The position numbers and the translations under genes are program-made. A stretch of DNA of 64,000 bases, taken from NCBI GenBank assembly GCA_937951485.1, contig CALEDJ010000007.1, positions 62,001 to 126,000 on the forward strand, given 5' to 3'. Origin of the DNA: an uncultured bacterium. GTDB taxonomy: Bacteria > Hydrogenedentota > Hydrogenedentia > Hydrogenedentales > CAILVY01. Numbering within the stretch: position 1 is the stretch's first letter; each line of letters opens with the position of its first letter. The notes under the pieces were generated by a model, which had not been told where the DNA came from, did not search any database, and saw only the letters and a list, made by a program, of their open reading frames with translations. Below, one piece after another: positions 25,033-33,222 of this stretch.

Positions 25033-26502
25033 ATGCTGTTCAATTCAATTCAGTTCGCGGTCTTTTTTCCGATCGTGGCGGCGACTTATTTCGGCCTGCC
25101 CTATCGCTGCCGCGTGCCGTTCCTCGTGTTTGCCAGTTATGTTTTCTACATGGCGTGGGTGCCTTCCTACGTGTTTCTTCTGCTGTTTTCGACCTTTGTC
25201 AGTTATGCGGCGGCGCGCGGCATCGAACGTTCCAGGTCTGCCGGGCTTCGGCGCGCCCTTTTCATTACTGGTCTATGCGTAAATCTGGGCATCCTGTTTT
25301 TGTTCAAGTACTTCAACTTCTTCAACGACTCGATGCAATGGCTTTTCGATCGCTTTTCACTGCCCTACCATACGCCGGATTGGCGGCTGCTCCTGCCGGT
25401 GGGCATCTCGTTCTATACCTTTCAGACAGTGGGTTACGTGGTTGACGTTTATCGGGGGCAAGTGCCGGCGGAACGGAATCCCTGGGTTTTCGCGCTCTAT
25501 GTGTCGTTTTTCCCACAACTGGTGGCGGGGCCAATCGAGCGGGCAGACCGCCTGATTCCCCAACTGCATGCGCGGCATACTCTCGATTATCAGCAGGCGA
25601 CGGATGGCCTGAAGTTGATTGCGTGGGGATTGTTCAAAAAGGTTGTGGTGGCGGACCGACTGGGAAGCGTTGTCGCCGTTGTGTTTGCGAATCCCGAAAA
25701 CCACGCAGGCCCGGCCTATGCCGTCGCAACCATCATGTGCGCGTGGCAAATCTACTGTGATTTTTCCGGCTACTCCGACATTGCGATCGGCTCGGCCCAG
25801 GTGATGGGCGTGCGCCTGATGAAGAATTTTGAACGGCCTTTCTTCGCCCGTTCCCTCCCGGAACTCTGGCGGCGCTGGCACATCTCGCTCACTACCTGGT
25901 TCCGCGATTATGTGTTCTTTCCCATGGGCGGCAGCCGCGGGGGGCCAGTGCGCACCATGCGGAACATTATCTTCGTATTCGCCCTCTGCGGGCTGTGGCA
26001 TGGCGCGAATTGGACCTTTGTCATCTGGGGCGGTCTTACCGGTGTGGTGCTGTGTGCTTCGATGGTGACGCAGCCGTTGCGGCGCGCCGCCGCAGAGCGG
26101 ATAGGTTTGGACCGGATTCCCCGAATTCACGCCGTGTTTCAGACCATCACCACCTTCTGTATTTTCAGTTTTGTGGGAATCTTCTTCCGTGCGCACAATG
26201 TGCAGGACGCTTTCACCATTTATCGCCGCTTCTTCACCGGCTGGCTGGATCCCTTTCAGGGTGGACGTTTCCGCGATTTTGTGTACTCGCTGGGACTGAC
26301 CAAAGTCGAGACATTCTGGCTTTGCGTCGGTGTGCTGGCGATATTGATCGGCGTGGAGGCCGTGCAGCAATACGGTCCCATCGCGCCCCGCATCCAGCGT
26401 TACCCGGCATGGGCGCGCTGGTGCATGTACTATGCGTTTATTCTGGCCATTCTCTATCTCGGCGTCTTTGATGAATCGCCGTTTGTCTATTTCCAGTTCT
26501 GA
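25033..26502 (+). CDS. MBOAT family O-acyltransferase (AlgI/PatA-like)
   Basis: A 489-residue polytopic membrane protein of the MBOAT family, which passes acetyl groups across the membrane to extracellular polymers. It begins 'MLFNSIQFAVFFPIVAATYF', as AlgI-type proteins do, and carries 'LPVGISFYTFQTVGYVVDVYRG', 'FFPQLVAGPIERA', the conserved His283 in 'LWRRWHISLTTWFRDYVF' and His323 in 'GLWHGANWTFVIWG'. Both histidines are in the usual places, so it should be active. The start has only a weak ribosome site. An SGNH-type partner follows 14 bases downstream, the arrangement seen in alginate, peptidoglycan and cellulose O-acetylation systems. The acceptor glycan is unknown. Confidence 0.93.
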   Translation: MLFNSIQFAVFFPIVAATYFGLPYRCRVPFLVFASYVFYMAWVPSYVFLLLFSTFVSYAAARGIERSRSAGLRRALFITGLCVNLGILFLFKYFNFFNDSMQWLFDRFSLPYHTPDWRLLLPVGISFYTFQTVGYVVDVYRGQVPAERNPWVFALYVSFFPQLVAGPIERADRLIPQLHARHTLDYQQATDGLKLIAWGLFKKVVVADRLGSVVAVVFANPENHAGPAYAVATIMCAWQIYCDFSGYSDIAIGSAQVMGVRLMKNFERPFFARSLPELWRRWHISLTTWFRDYVFFPMGGSRGGPVRTMRNIIFVFALCGLWHGANWTFVIWGGLTGVVLCASMVTQPLRRAAAERIGLDRIPRIHAVFQTITTFCIFSFVGIFFRAHNVQDAFTIYRRFFTGWLDPFQGGRFRDFVYSLGLTKVETFWLCVGVLAILIGVEAVQQYGPIAPRIQRYPAWARWCMYYAFILAILYLGVFDESPFVYFQF

Positions 26503-26516
26503 CAGATATGTGAGGG

Positions 26517-27599
26517 ATGCGCTTGACCAGACGGTTCCTATGCAAGATCGCCCTGCTGGCCCCTGTGCCCATCTGCATGGTGCTGGCCAATGTGCTGGTG
26601 GACCCCGCCGGCGTTTTTGCGCACAGGGAGAAGCGCGAAGCCGCGCGACACATGCTGCAGGGATACGGAGTGGTTGCCGAAGGCGACATGGACAGCCGAC
26701 AGGTGTTGCGCTACTATGTGCAGGAATTGACAGAACCCATGGATGCGCTGGCTTTCGGTTCCAGCCGAACCATGACGGTTTCGTCGGTATCTTTTCCCGG
26801 CCAGCGTTTCTTCAATGCAAGCGTACCTGCCGCCACCCTTCCCGATGTTCTCGCAAATTATCAACTCTTTCACGAAAAGGGACTGATTCCGCGCAAAGTG
26901 ATCATCGGCGCAGACCCACATTTCTTCAATGCACACGCTGACAATCGGCTGTACCTGGCGCGGGAATATCGGCGCGCATTGCAGCGACTGGAACTGGCCT
27001 CGTTCAGCCTGTCGGATTGGTTCATGGACTGGCTGGACCCGCGCTATCTCCAGGCGATTTCGCCGGCGTATTTTCAGGTGTCGGTCTATGCGCTTCCGGT
27101 GTTGCTGACCAGGGGGCGCCCCCGCGCCGTCTTTATTCGGGATGAGGAGACGCCGCACAAAATGGTGCGATCCGATGGCAGCGTGCGCTATGAACTCAGT
27201 CGCCGAATGCGCGATCCGGATGATGTGGAACGCCGCGCCAGACGATATGTGCTGCAATATCCTCCCGAATTGCTGCACTTTGACCATATCCACGGCAACA
27301 TGCGCCGAATCTTCGAGGCATTTGTCGCATCACTGCGCAATGACGGCATTGAGGTAATCTTATTCCTGCCGCCCTATCATCCCTATGTATATGATGCGCT
27401 TGTGAACGAGCGCTCCTGCGTTATCTTGCCAATAGTGGAACAATACCTGCGGGATTTTGCCGAGGCATCGGGAATCTCCGTCTACGGTTCCTACGACCCG
27501 ACGGTTTGCGGTCTCAGCGCCGAAGACTTCTACGACGCCGTTCACGCCACGCCGGAATCCATTCGCGCGCTCTTCCCCAATGCATCCGACGCGATGTGA
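26517..27599 (+). CDS. SGNH/AlgX-like O-acetylation partner protein
   Basis: A 360-residue protein with an N-terminal membrane anchor or signal (~5-25). Catalytic positions of an SGNH-type transferase are visible: Ser82 or Ser83 in 'LAFGSSRTM', and the C-terminal Asp340-x-x-His343 in 'EDFYDAVHATPE'. It lies immediately downstream of the MBOAT gene and is probably co-transcribed. In such pairs the MBOAT protein moves the acetyl group across the membrane and the SGNH protein transfers it to the polymer; the same division of labour is inferred. The start is 'GAGGGATG', with a close ribosome site. The remaining sequence is divergent and the acceptor is unknown. Confidence 0.82.
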   Translation: MRLTRRFLCKIALLAPVPICMVLANVLVDPAGVFAHREKREAARHMLQGYGVVAEGDMDSRQVLRYYVQELTEPMDALAFGSSRTMTVSSVSFPGQRFFNASVPAATLPDVLANYQLFHEKGLIPRKVIIGADPHFFNAHADNRLYLAREYRRALQRLELASFSLSDWFMDWLDPRYLQAISPAYFQVSVYALPVLLTRGRPRAVFIRDEETPHKMVRSDGSVRYELSRRMRDPDDVERRARRYVLQYPPELLHFDHIHGNMRRIFEAFVASLRNDGIEVILFLPPYHPYVYDALVNERSCVILPIVEQYLRDFAEASGISVYGSYDPTVCGLSAEDFYDAVHATPESIRALFPNASDAM

Positions 27600-27709
27600 A
27601 TCAATCGGCCGTATGGTCTGCTGTCGCACCAGATCAAACAGACAGCACATGGCAGTCTCCGCTGCCCTGCCGGAAGTTTTCACTCTGTGATCATCTGTGC
27701 TCACCCCTG

Positions 27710-29491
27710 TCAGTCATTATCTGCGGTGCGCTGTTCTGCGGGGTGACCTCCAGGAAATTGCAGGTTTTCCAGGGTTGCTTTGAATTGTTCGACCGCCTGC
27801 TCCGCGCCCTGGAAAGCGTGAAAAACATGCAGGGATTCTTCCGCAAGCGCGCGGGCTTCGTCCATGCGGCCCAAAGCGAACAGGGCTTCAATGCGCAGGG
27901 CGCGGTGGTCGGCGTCGAAGGAACTGAGTGCCGCGTTTTTTTCCAGGACTTCCTGCGCCGCTGCGGGGTTACCCAGGCTCATGTACGCCTTTGCAAGCAG
28001 GAAATGCGGCGTGGGAATCTCGGGCGCCAATTTGATGGCGCGGCGCGCATAAGCGCGCACGCGCCTATAGTCCTCCTCTGCAGCGGCGATGGTTGCACGG
28101 ACCGATGCGCCCATGGCCCGGAGCAGTTCAATCCGAAGCCGGCCACAGGCGAGGTCTTCGCGGATGCGGACATAATAGGGATCATTCATTTTGCCCATCA
28201 GCACGCTGATCCACTTCATGGATTGCGACCTCATGGCAAAATCCAGAGCGGTTTTCGCGGAATCGTGTAATCCCGCCAGATAATAAATCAGCGCCATGTT
28301 CAGGCAAAACGGAGCGGATTCGCTGTCAAGTCCGGCTGCCTTCCTGAAACTGACGATCACTTTAATCGCGTCGGCGTTGGCGCTCTCGCCGTCCGGTGAA
28401 TCCGACTGCTGGAAATCATGCAAGGCAAGTTGCGCGCGCGCCATCATGATGCCCGGATGCCTGGAGAAACGCCTGGCCGCCTTTCGGATGGCGCTGTGCG
28501 CATATCTGCGCTGGGAATCGGTCCGGGCAGACGCATATTGCAGTATTTCATGGAACGCTTTCTCAGATTCAGGCAATTCCCGGAAACTTCGAGGCCCCAT
28601 GGGTTGTACATCAATGAAATCAAGCAGCAGGTCCAACCGTTTTTCCGCAGAGAGTTCCGCCTGGAGGCGAATCAGGCCGTTGGCTGCCATGCGCGCAATC
28701 TCCTCAGGACGTTCGAGGTATTCCTCGATCAGGGGGACCAGGGTCTCTTCATCGTAGAATACGGCGTCTTCGCGATCGCGCAGCCAATCCCGCGCTTCCA
28801 GGTTGTCCACCTCCAGGAAAAGAAGCGCACCGCACGCCAACGCTTCAAAGCAGCGGAGATTCATCTCGCCGCGCAAAGCGTAATTGAATGCGATGCGCGC
28901 GCGATTGAGCAAAGCGCCGTACTGCGCCGGAGGCAGACCCGATGCGATGACCACGCGCCGGCGTGGGGACAACGCGGCGATTTTCTCCAGCAGACGGCCG
29001 CGCCGCACATGGATCGCGTGGTTGAGATTTCCTGCAAATACGACATCAATGTCCCGTTCCAGCCCCTGAATACGGTGCACGTTGGGCTGGTGGGCATATA
29101 TCGGGCATACATAATGCGGAGTTGCGTCCCGCAATCGCAGGGTTTGCGATCCCCTCCGGTCAGTAATTACAACATCATAGCGTGAGAGATTGTATTCGAG
29201 TTGCGGGAAGTAAATATTCCAGTCTGAGACAATGGCTGCCGTCTTCACGGGGCATTCTTCGATTCCAAAGGGTGGCGGGGCTACTTCCGGGCACCAGCAT
29301 ACCAGACAATCCGGCGGCCATTCCTGAGCAACCCGGCATATCAGTTCCGCCGCGGTCTCACGCTTCTTCAACCTGTAATCAGCCCGGCCTTCCAAGGCGA
29401 CCGTCCGAACATCATGGCCGCGCGCCGAGCGAAATCCGTCTAAAACAGCCAAAGATGCCCCAAATGGCAATCCATAACATAACGCCCTCAT
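27710..29491 (-). CDS. CgeB-like glycosyltransferase with TPR-like C-terminus
   Basis: A 593-residue protein. The N-terminal ~320 residues form a GT-B glycosyltransferase of the CgeB / Glyco_trans_1_2 type: 'DIDVVFAGNLNHAIHVRRGRLLEKI', 'RARIAFNYALRGEMNLRCFEALACGALLF' and 'FYDEETLVPLIEEYLERPEE'. The C-terminal ~270 residues are helical and TPR-like ('RRAIKLAPEIPTPHFLLAKAYMSLGNPAAAQEVLEKNA'). It faces the O-acetylation pair and probably belongs to the same surface-glycan locus. Substrate and linkage unknown. GGGGA precedes ATG 29491. Confidence 0.82.
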   Translation of the reverse strand: MRALCYGLPFGASLAVLDGFRSARGHDVRTVALEGRADYRLKKRETAAELICRVAQEWPPDCLVCWCPEVAPPPFGIEECPVKTAAIVSDWNIYFPQLEYNLSRYDVVITDRRGSQTLRLRDATPHYVCPIYAHQPNVHRIQGLERDIDVVFAGNLNHAIHVRRGRLLEKIAALSPRRRVVIASGLPPAQYGALLNRARIAFNYALRGEMNLRCFEALACGALLFLEVDNLEARDWLRDREDAVFYDEETLVPLIEEYLERPEEIARMAANGLIRLQAELSAEKRLDLLLDFIDVQPMGPRSFRELPESEKAFHEILQYASARTDSQRRYAHSAIRKAARRFSRHPGIMMARAQLALHDFQQSDSPDGESANADAIKVIVSFRKAAGLDSESAPFCLNMALIYYLAGLHDSAKTALDFAMRSQSMKWISVLMGKMNDPYYVRIREDLACGRLRIELLRAMGASVRATIAAAEEDYRRVRAYARRAIKLAPEIPTPHFLLAKAYMSLGNPAAAQEVLEKNAALSSFDADHRALRIEALFALGRMDEARALAEESLHVFHAFQGAEQAVEQFKATLENLQFPGGHPAEQRTADND

Positions 29492-29761
29492 TCAAGTCCC
29501 CACCTCTGGCAACGCTGTTGCAGATTATCCACGAGACAGAATACAGATGACACGCCGGCGGATTCCATGAAAGAAGCCGTTGCGAATCTTTTCAACCGCT
29601 AATCAACGGTAATCAACTCTGATTTGTTTGCTGTGCATATGAATGGCCGGATTTTTTGATTTCATTGCGCAAAGATTTGTGTCTGTTCACGCCCATTATC
29701 GGATGGAATTTTCTGAAAAAACATGCATGTGCTGCCGCTTGATGAAATTATGCGTCATCTT

Positions 29762-30430
29762 TCATTGCTTTGGTCGGGTGGCCAGCACCAGATATTCCTC
29801 GCAGCGGAATGCCTTGTATTCTTCGTCATTCAATGGTCCCAGTGCAATGCGACCGTACCGATAGTATCCTTGCGCATCCAGCGGCCAGTGCTGTTCCGGG
29901 GCGATGCGCCACGCCGCGCATTTTCGCGGATCGAATCCGGTTTCCCGGAGAAGGCGCAGGAGTTCATACGCGGTGAAGAATCGCAGGTTGCGCCGGTCCA
30001 GCGCGGCGCAGCCGCCATACGTCCATCGGCCTTCCGCGAGCATCGTCACGACGCTGAAATGCTGGAGATTGGGCGCCGTCAAGAGCAGCAGACCATCCGG
30101 AGAGAGGCGTTGGGCCAGCCACGTCAGAAAAGGTTTCGGGTTGCACAGTCGTGCAATCATCCCCACGCACACAATGCAATCAAAAGGCCCTTCGATATCC
30201 GGCAGTTTCCCGCGATTCAGGTTGACGGAGACAAGGCGGTCCAGCACAGTGTCCGCTGCGCCGGCCGGTTCGGTGTCGTGCGCCAAGCCCGTCACCGCCG
30301 CATCGCTGCGCGCCTTGATCAGGCGCGCCAGGCTTCCATCGCCGCAGGCGCAATCCAGCACCCGCCGCGCGGACACTGGAATAAACGGCAAGAGCGCCGC
30401 CGCGTCGTCAGGGAGTGTTTCCATGCTCAT
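29762..30430 (-). CDS. SAM-dependent class I methyltransferase
   Basis: A 222-residue methyltransferase of the Methyltransf_11/23 type. The SAM site is 'RRVLDCACGDGSLARLI'; a later strand is 'FDCIVCVGMIARLCNPKPFL', followed by 'SPDGLLLLTAPN' and an N-terminal helix. The late 'RNLRFFTAYELLRLLRETGF' helix recalls methyltransferases acting in glycan or lipid pathways. It lies near a glycosyltransferase and an O-acetylation pair, so sugar methylation is plausible but not shown. The ribosome site is weak; an ATG two codons downstream is an equal alternative. Confidence 0.85.
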   Translation of the reverse strand: MSMETLPDDAAALLPFIPVSARRVLDCACGDGSLARLIKARSDAAVTGLAHDTEPAGAADTVLDRLVSVNLNRGKLPDIEGPFDCIVCVGMIARLCNPKPFLTWLAQRLSPDGLLLLTAPNLQHFSVVTMLAEGRWTYGGCAALDRRNLRFFTAYELLRLLRETGFDPRKCAAWRIAPEQHWPLDAQGYYRYGRIALGPLNDEEYKAFRCEEYLVLATRPKQ

Positions 30431-30592
30431 GCCGAAGAGTTCCCATCATCGGGAGATGCGACTTCAATTCCGTGATGAATGCTATCACATGCAGCCGCAG
30501 AGAACAACAAAGCGGAGAACTTCGGTCGCATTTGAGGTGCGGCTTGGAGACACGTCACTATGCGGTACTGAAGCCCGGCATACAAAACATTG

Positions 30593-30642
30593 GCGACGCA
30601 GGAGCGTCGCAGGGGTACGTCACACCGCAGGAGCGGTGTCAC
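30593..30642. repeat. Double hairpin repeat, copy 2
   Basis: GCGACGC/GCGTCGC (30593-30610, loop AGGA) is followed by GTCACACCGC/GCGGTGTCAC (30619-30642, loop AGGA, one mismatch). It has the same order and loop as the copy at 34923-34971 and as the reverse complement of 1951-2000. Confidence 0.85.
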
Positions 30643-30661
30643 GAAGGAAAAGCCGCCACTT

Positions 30662-30753
30662 CCGTCATTCCCGCGCAGGCGGGAATCCAGTAATCACATA
30701 TCCAGTACCTTCGACCATATCTGGACCCCCGCTTTCGCGGGGGTGATGGATCC
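30662..30753. mobile_element. MITE-like element with inverted hairpin ends
   Basis: Two hairpins face each other: ATTCCCGC-GCAG-GCGGGAAT at 30667-30686, followed by CCAG, and ACCCCCGC-TTTC-GCGGGGGT at 30725-30744, preceded by CTGG. The right end read in reverse (ATCACCCCCGCGAAAGCGGGGGTCCAG-like) matches the left end pattern, giving a ~90-base inverted-repeat unit. The left half resembles the widespread 'ATTCCCGCG...GCGGGAATCCAG' repeat of many bacteria. It carries no coding capacity. Confidence 0.6.
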
Positions 30754-31075
30754 TTGTATCCAGAAGATCGTTGCACGGCACACAGAAAGAGCACACCCTT
30801 CACCAGACCTCTGTGCGAAACGCGCAGAGGTCTCGAACAAAGCGTTTAAGATGACGCCCTCTTTTGGACTGCGGTGGCTTGCCGCCGCAGTCCAAAGAAG
30901 CATGATTTTCCCTTGGAACGCGCATGCGGGTGTGCGAATAGTGTATACTCCTCCGGACTCAGGTGCGTTCTCCGGTGTGCGATGGATGGAAAGGAGCCGG
31001 AGGCGGGAGGATCAACGACAAAGGGGGAAGCGAAAACCATATTTGAAAATCAAAGAATTGGGAGCGAAGAGAAGC

Positions 31076-33196
31076 ATGAAATTCTTGTTCAGTAAAGTAC
31101 GGCGTGCGCAGAGATGGTTTTTTTGCCTGGCGGTCTTGATGCTTTCGGTGACAGGTGCGATGCCTTCGGCGGCCGCCGGGAAATTGCCCTGGACGCTGCG
31201 GAATCACATTACGTTTACGGTGGGTGAATCGTGCCTGGACTATGCCGAAGATGACGCGGAATGGCGGATACGCCTGGGTGACGACGGGGTTGCACTGGAC
31301 AAAGCGGGCTTTTCCATCAGCCTGGGTGACGGGCGTATGTTGATTGGGATGCAGTTGGGCCAAGGGACGCCAGACCGTACGCCGTTCAAGAGTGACTTGG
31401 GCGAAGGCACGTTTTATACGCAGCAGTTCGCACCGAAAGATGGGCTGCGGGTGTCGCACCGGATTGCGGCCTTTCGGGAGTACCCTTTCGCGGTGCTGAC
31501 GGTGGAGGTGGAAAATGTGGGAACGGAACCGGTGACGTTGGCGCGTTTAAGTCCGGTGGTGCTGGGACCAAAAAGCATGCCGGATTGGAGCAGCGAGGCG
31601 CTGGTCTTGACCCGCCATGCGGGGTCCGAAGGCGGGTATCCGAGTTTCGGCGGCGAGCAACCCTGCGTGTTGGCGGTGTTCCATGACCCGGTGCGCCAAC
31701 TCTCTATCGGATTGGGGCTGTTGCCGCGCGGCGACATGACGGGCAGCGCGACTTTCGAGCGGGGCGAGGAAGGATGGCATGGGGAGATTATCTGCGGCTT
31801 TGACCCGCCGATCACCCTTGCGCCGGGCCGGCGCATCGAGTCGGACCCCGTGTGGATATCGTATGGCACCCCTGATCCCGCAAAGGTGAGCGACTACTAT
31901 TCCTATGCGATGAGCCGCATGCCGCGCCCGTTGGCGCGTCATCTTCCCGCGATGGTGTGGTGTACGGCGCCCGATGAGGCGGACTTTGCGACACTGGAGA
32001 CGCAGGCGAAAGAGTGGAGAAAGGCCGGCGTCAGGCATGCGCTGATTCCAGCGGGCTGGGAACGCGCGCCCGGCGCCATGCAGGGGGCGAATCCGCGTTA
32101 CCCCGGGAACATGGCGTCGGCGGCCGCCGCACTCCGAAAAGCGGGCATGACCCCCGGCATTACGTTAGACCCGCTGCAGGGCGACGGCGAAGGCGCGTGG
32201 GTCAATCCGGCATCGGAGCAGGCAGCGGCCATTGCGGCGCAGCGGGTGCAGCGGCTGCAAGACTGGGGATTCGGTTTCATCGTAGCCCGGCCTTCCGCTG
32301 TGCCGGATGCGCAACTCACGGCGTTCGGCTTGACGCGGCAGGCCGCGAACCGTCTCGCGCTGGAGAGGCTTATCGCGGCGGCGGGTGACATGCCGGTATT
32401 GCCGGCGGCCAGGGCTGCAATTGCCGCCGAGCGGGACGCCTGGCTGGAAGCCGCCGCATTCTCAAGCCGACTTGCGGAATTCGCCATAACCCCCGCCCCG
32501 TTGCGCATGAACACGGCCGGACTCAATGCCATCAGCGAAGAACTGGCCGCCGCCATGCGGCTTTGGCCCGGCCCTGTCGAAGTGGTCGGCCTGCCCACAC
32601 CCGAAGGGTTGAAGCAATTTGCGCGTTTTACGGCGCACAAGCGGGTGCCGGCGCGCAGCGTGGATGATGCCAGCCGGGTTCCGTTGATCTGGCAGGCGAA
32701 CCTCAAAGACGACAACGGCGGCTATGTGGGCGGCGCGGTGATCGCCTTCCCCGGGGCGCGCGCCTGGAACCTCGCCGACCTGCGCTTTGATGCGGCGGAT
32801 CCGCTCAAAATCTGGCGGCCCGAGGATGGGAGCCTGGTGGACGTCAACGGCACGATTGTTCCGGCAGACAGGGGTATTTCAGTCATTGGGGTGTCGCCGC
32901 ACCAGGATCGGCCGCATCTCCTGGGAACATCCACGGGGCTGGCGTTGCATCTGGACAGGGTGAAGGACCTGTATTGGAATGAGACAAAAAGCACCTTGAG
33001 CGGCGTCATTGAGGGACCGATCGAAGACAAAGGGGTGGCCTACATCGCCGTGCCGGAACCTTGGAAGATGGTCGAGGCGCGGCTGAACGGCAAAAAACTG
33101 ACGCCCAGACAGATTGGAAATCCGACGGGCGAATGCCTGATGATTGCGATGGACGATAGCGGGATGCGCTTTGAACTGGCGTTCGCCAAACCGTAG
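31076..33196 (+). CDS. Secreted GH36-like (alpha-galactosidase-type) protein, possibly inactive
   Basis: A 706-residue protein with a signal peptide ('FFCLAVLMLSVTGAMPSAAAG', cleavage near 34). The N-terminal ~240 residues are a beta-sandwich. From ~290 a TIM barrel resembles GH36/melibiase: 'MVWCTAPDEADFATLE', 'VRHALIPAGWE' (usual DDGW), 'NMASAAAALRKAGMTPGITLDP' (usual 'GIWxxP') and 'LQDWGFGFIVARPS' where GH36 has the K-x-D nucleophile. The nucleophile and the DDGW acids are not visible, so catalysis as in GH36 is unlikely. A C-terminal beta domain closes the protein. ATG 31076 is chosen because the signal peptide starts there; it is followed 26 bases later by ubiB. Confidence 0.5.
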   Translation: MKFLFSKVRRAQRWFFCLAVLMLSVTGAMPSAAAGKLPWTLRNHITFTVGESCLDYAEDDAEWRIRLGDDGVALDKAGFSISLGDGRMLIGMQLGQGTPDRTPFKSDLGEGTFYTQQFAPKDGLRVSHRIAAFREYPFAVLTVEVENVGTEPVTLARLSPVVLGPKSMPDWSSEALVLTRHAGSEGGYPSFGGEQPCVLAVFHDPVRQLSIGLGLLPRGDMTGSATFERGEEGWHGEIICGFDPPITLAPGRRIESDPVWISYGTPDPAKVSDYYSYAMSRMPRPLARHLPAMVWCTAPDEADFATLETQAKEWRKAGVRHALIPAGWERAPGAMQGANPRYPGNMASAAAALRKAGMTPGITLDPLQGDGEGAWVNPASEQAAAIAAQRVQRLQDWGFGFIVARPSAVPDAQLTAFGLTRQAANRLALERLIAAAGDMPVLPAARAAIAAERDAWLEAAAFSSRLAEFAITPAPLRMNTAGLNAISEELAAAMRLWPGPVEVVGLPTPEGLKQFARFTAHKRVPARSVDDASRVPLIWQANLKDDNGGYVGGAVIAFPGARAWNLADLRFDAADPLKIWRPEDGSLVDVNGTIVPADRGISVIGVSPHQDRPHLLGTSTGLALHLDRVKDLYWNETKSTLSGVIEGPIEDKGVAYIAVPEPWKMVEARLNGKKLTPRQIGNPTGECLMIAMDDSGMRFELAFAKP

Positions 33197-33222
33197 GGCA
33201 TCTGTGCTGAAAAGGAGCAGCA

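Larger units (their letters stand above)
30431..31075. other. Hairpin-rich intergenic region
   Basis: 645 bases without a convincing gene. It holds the double hairpin at 30593-30642, a MITE-like element at 30662-30753, and two more near-perfect inverted repeats: AGACCTCTG.../...CAGAGGTCT around 30804-30835 and TGGACTGCGG.../...CCGCAGTCCA around 30865-30895. TATACT near 30953 may be part of the promoter for the downstream GH36-like gene, but no good -35 was found. Confidence 0.7.
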
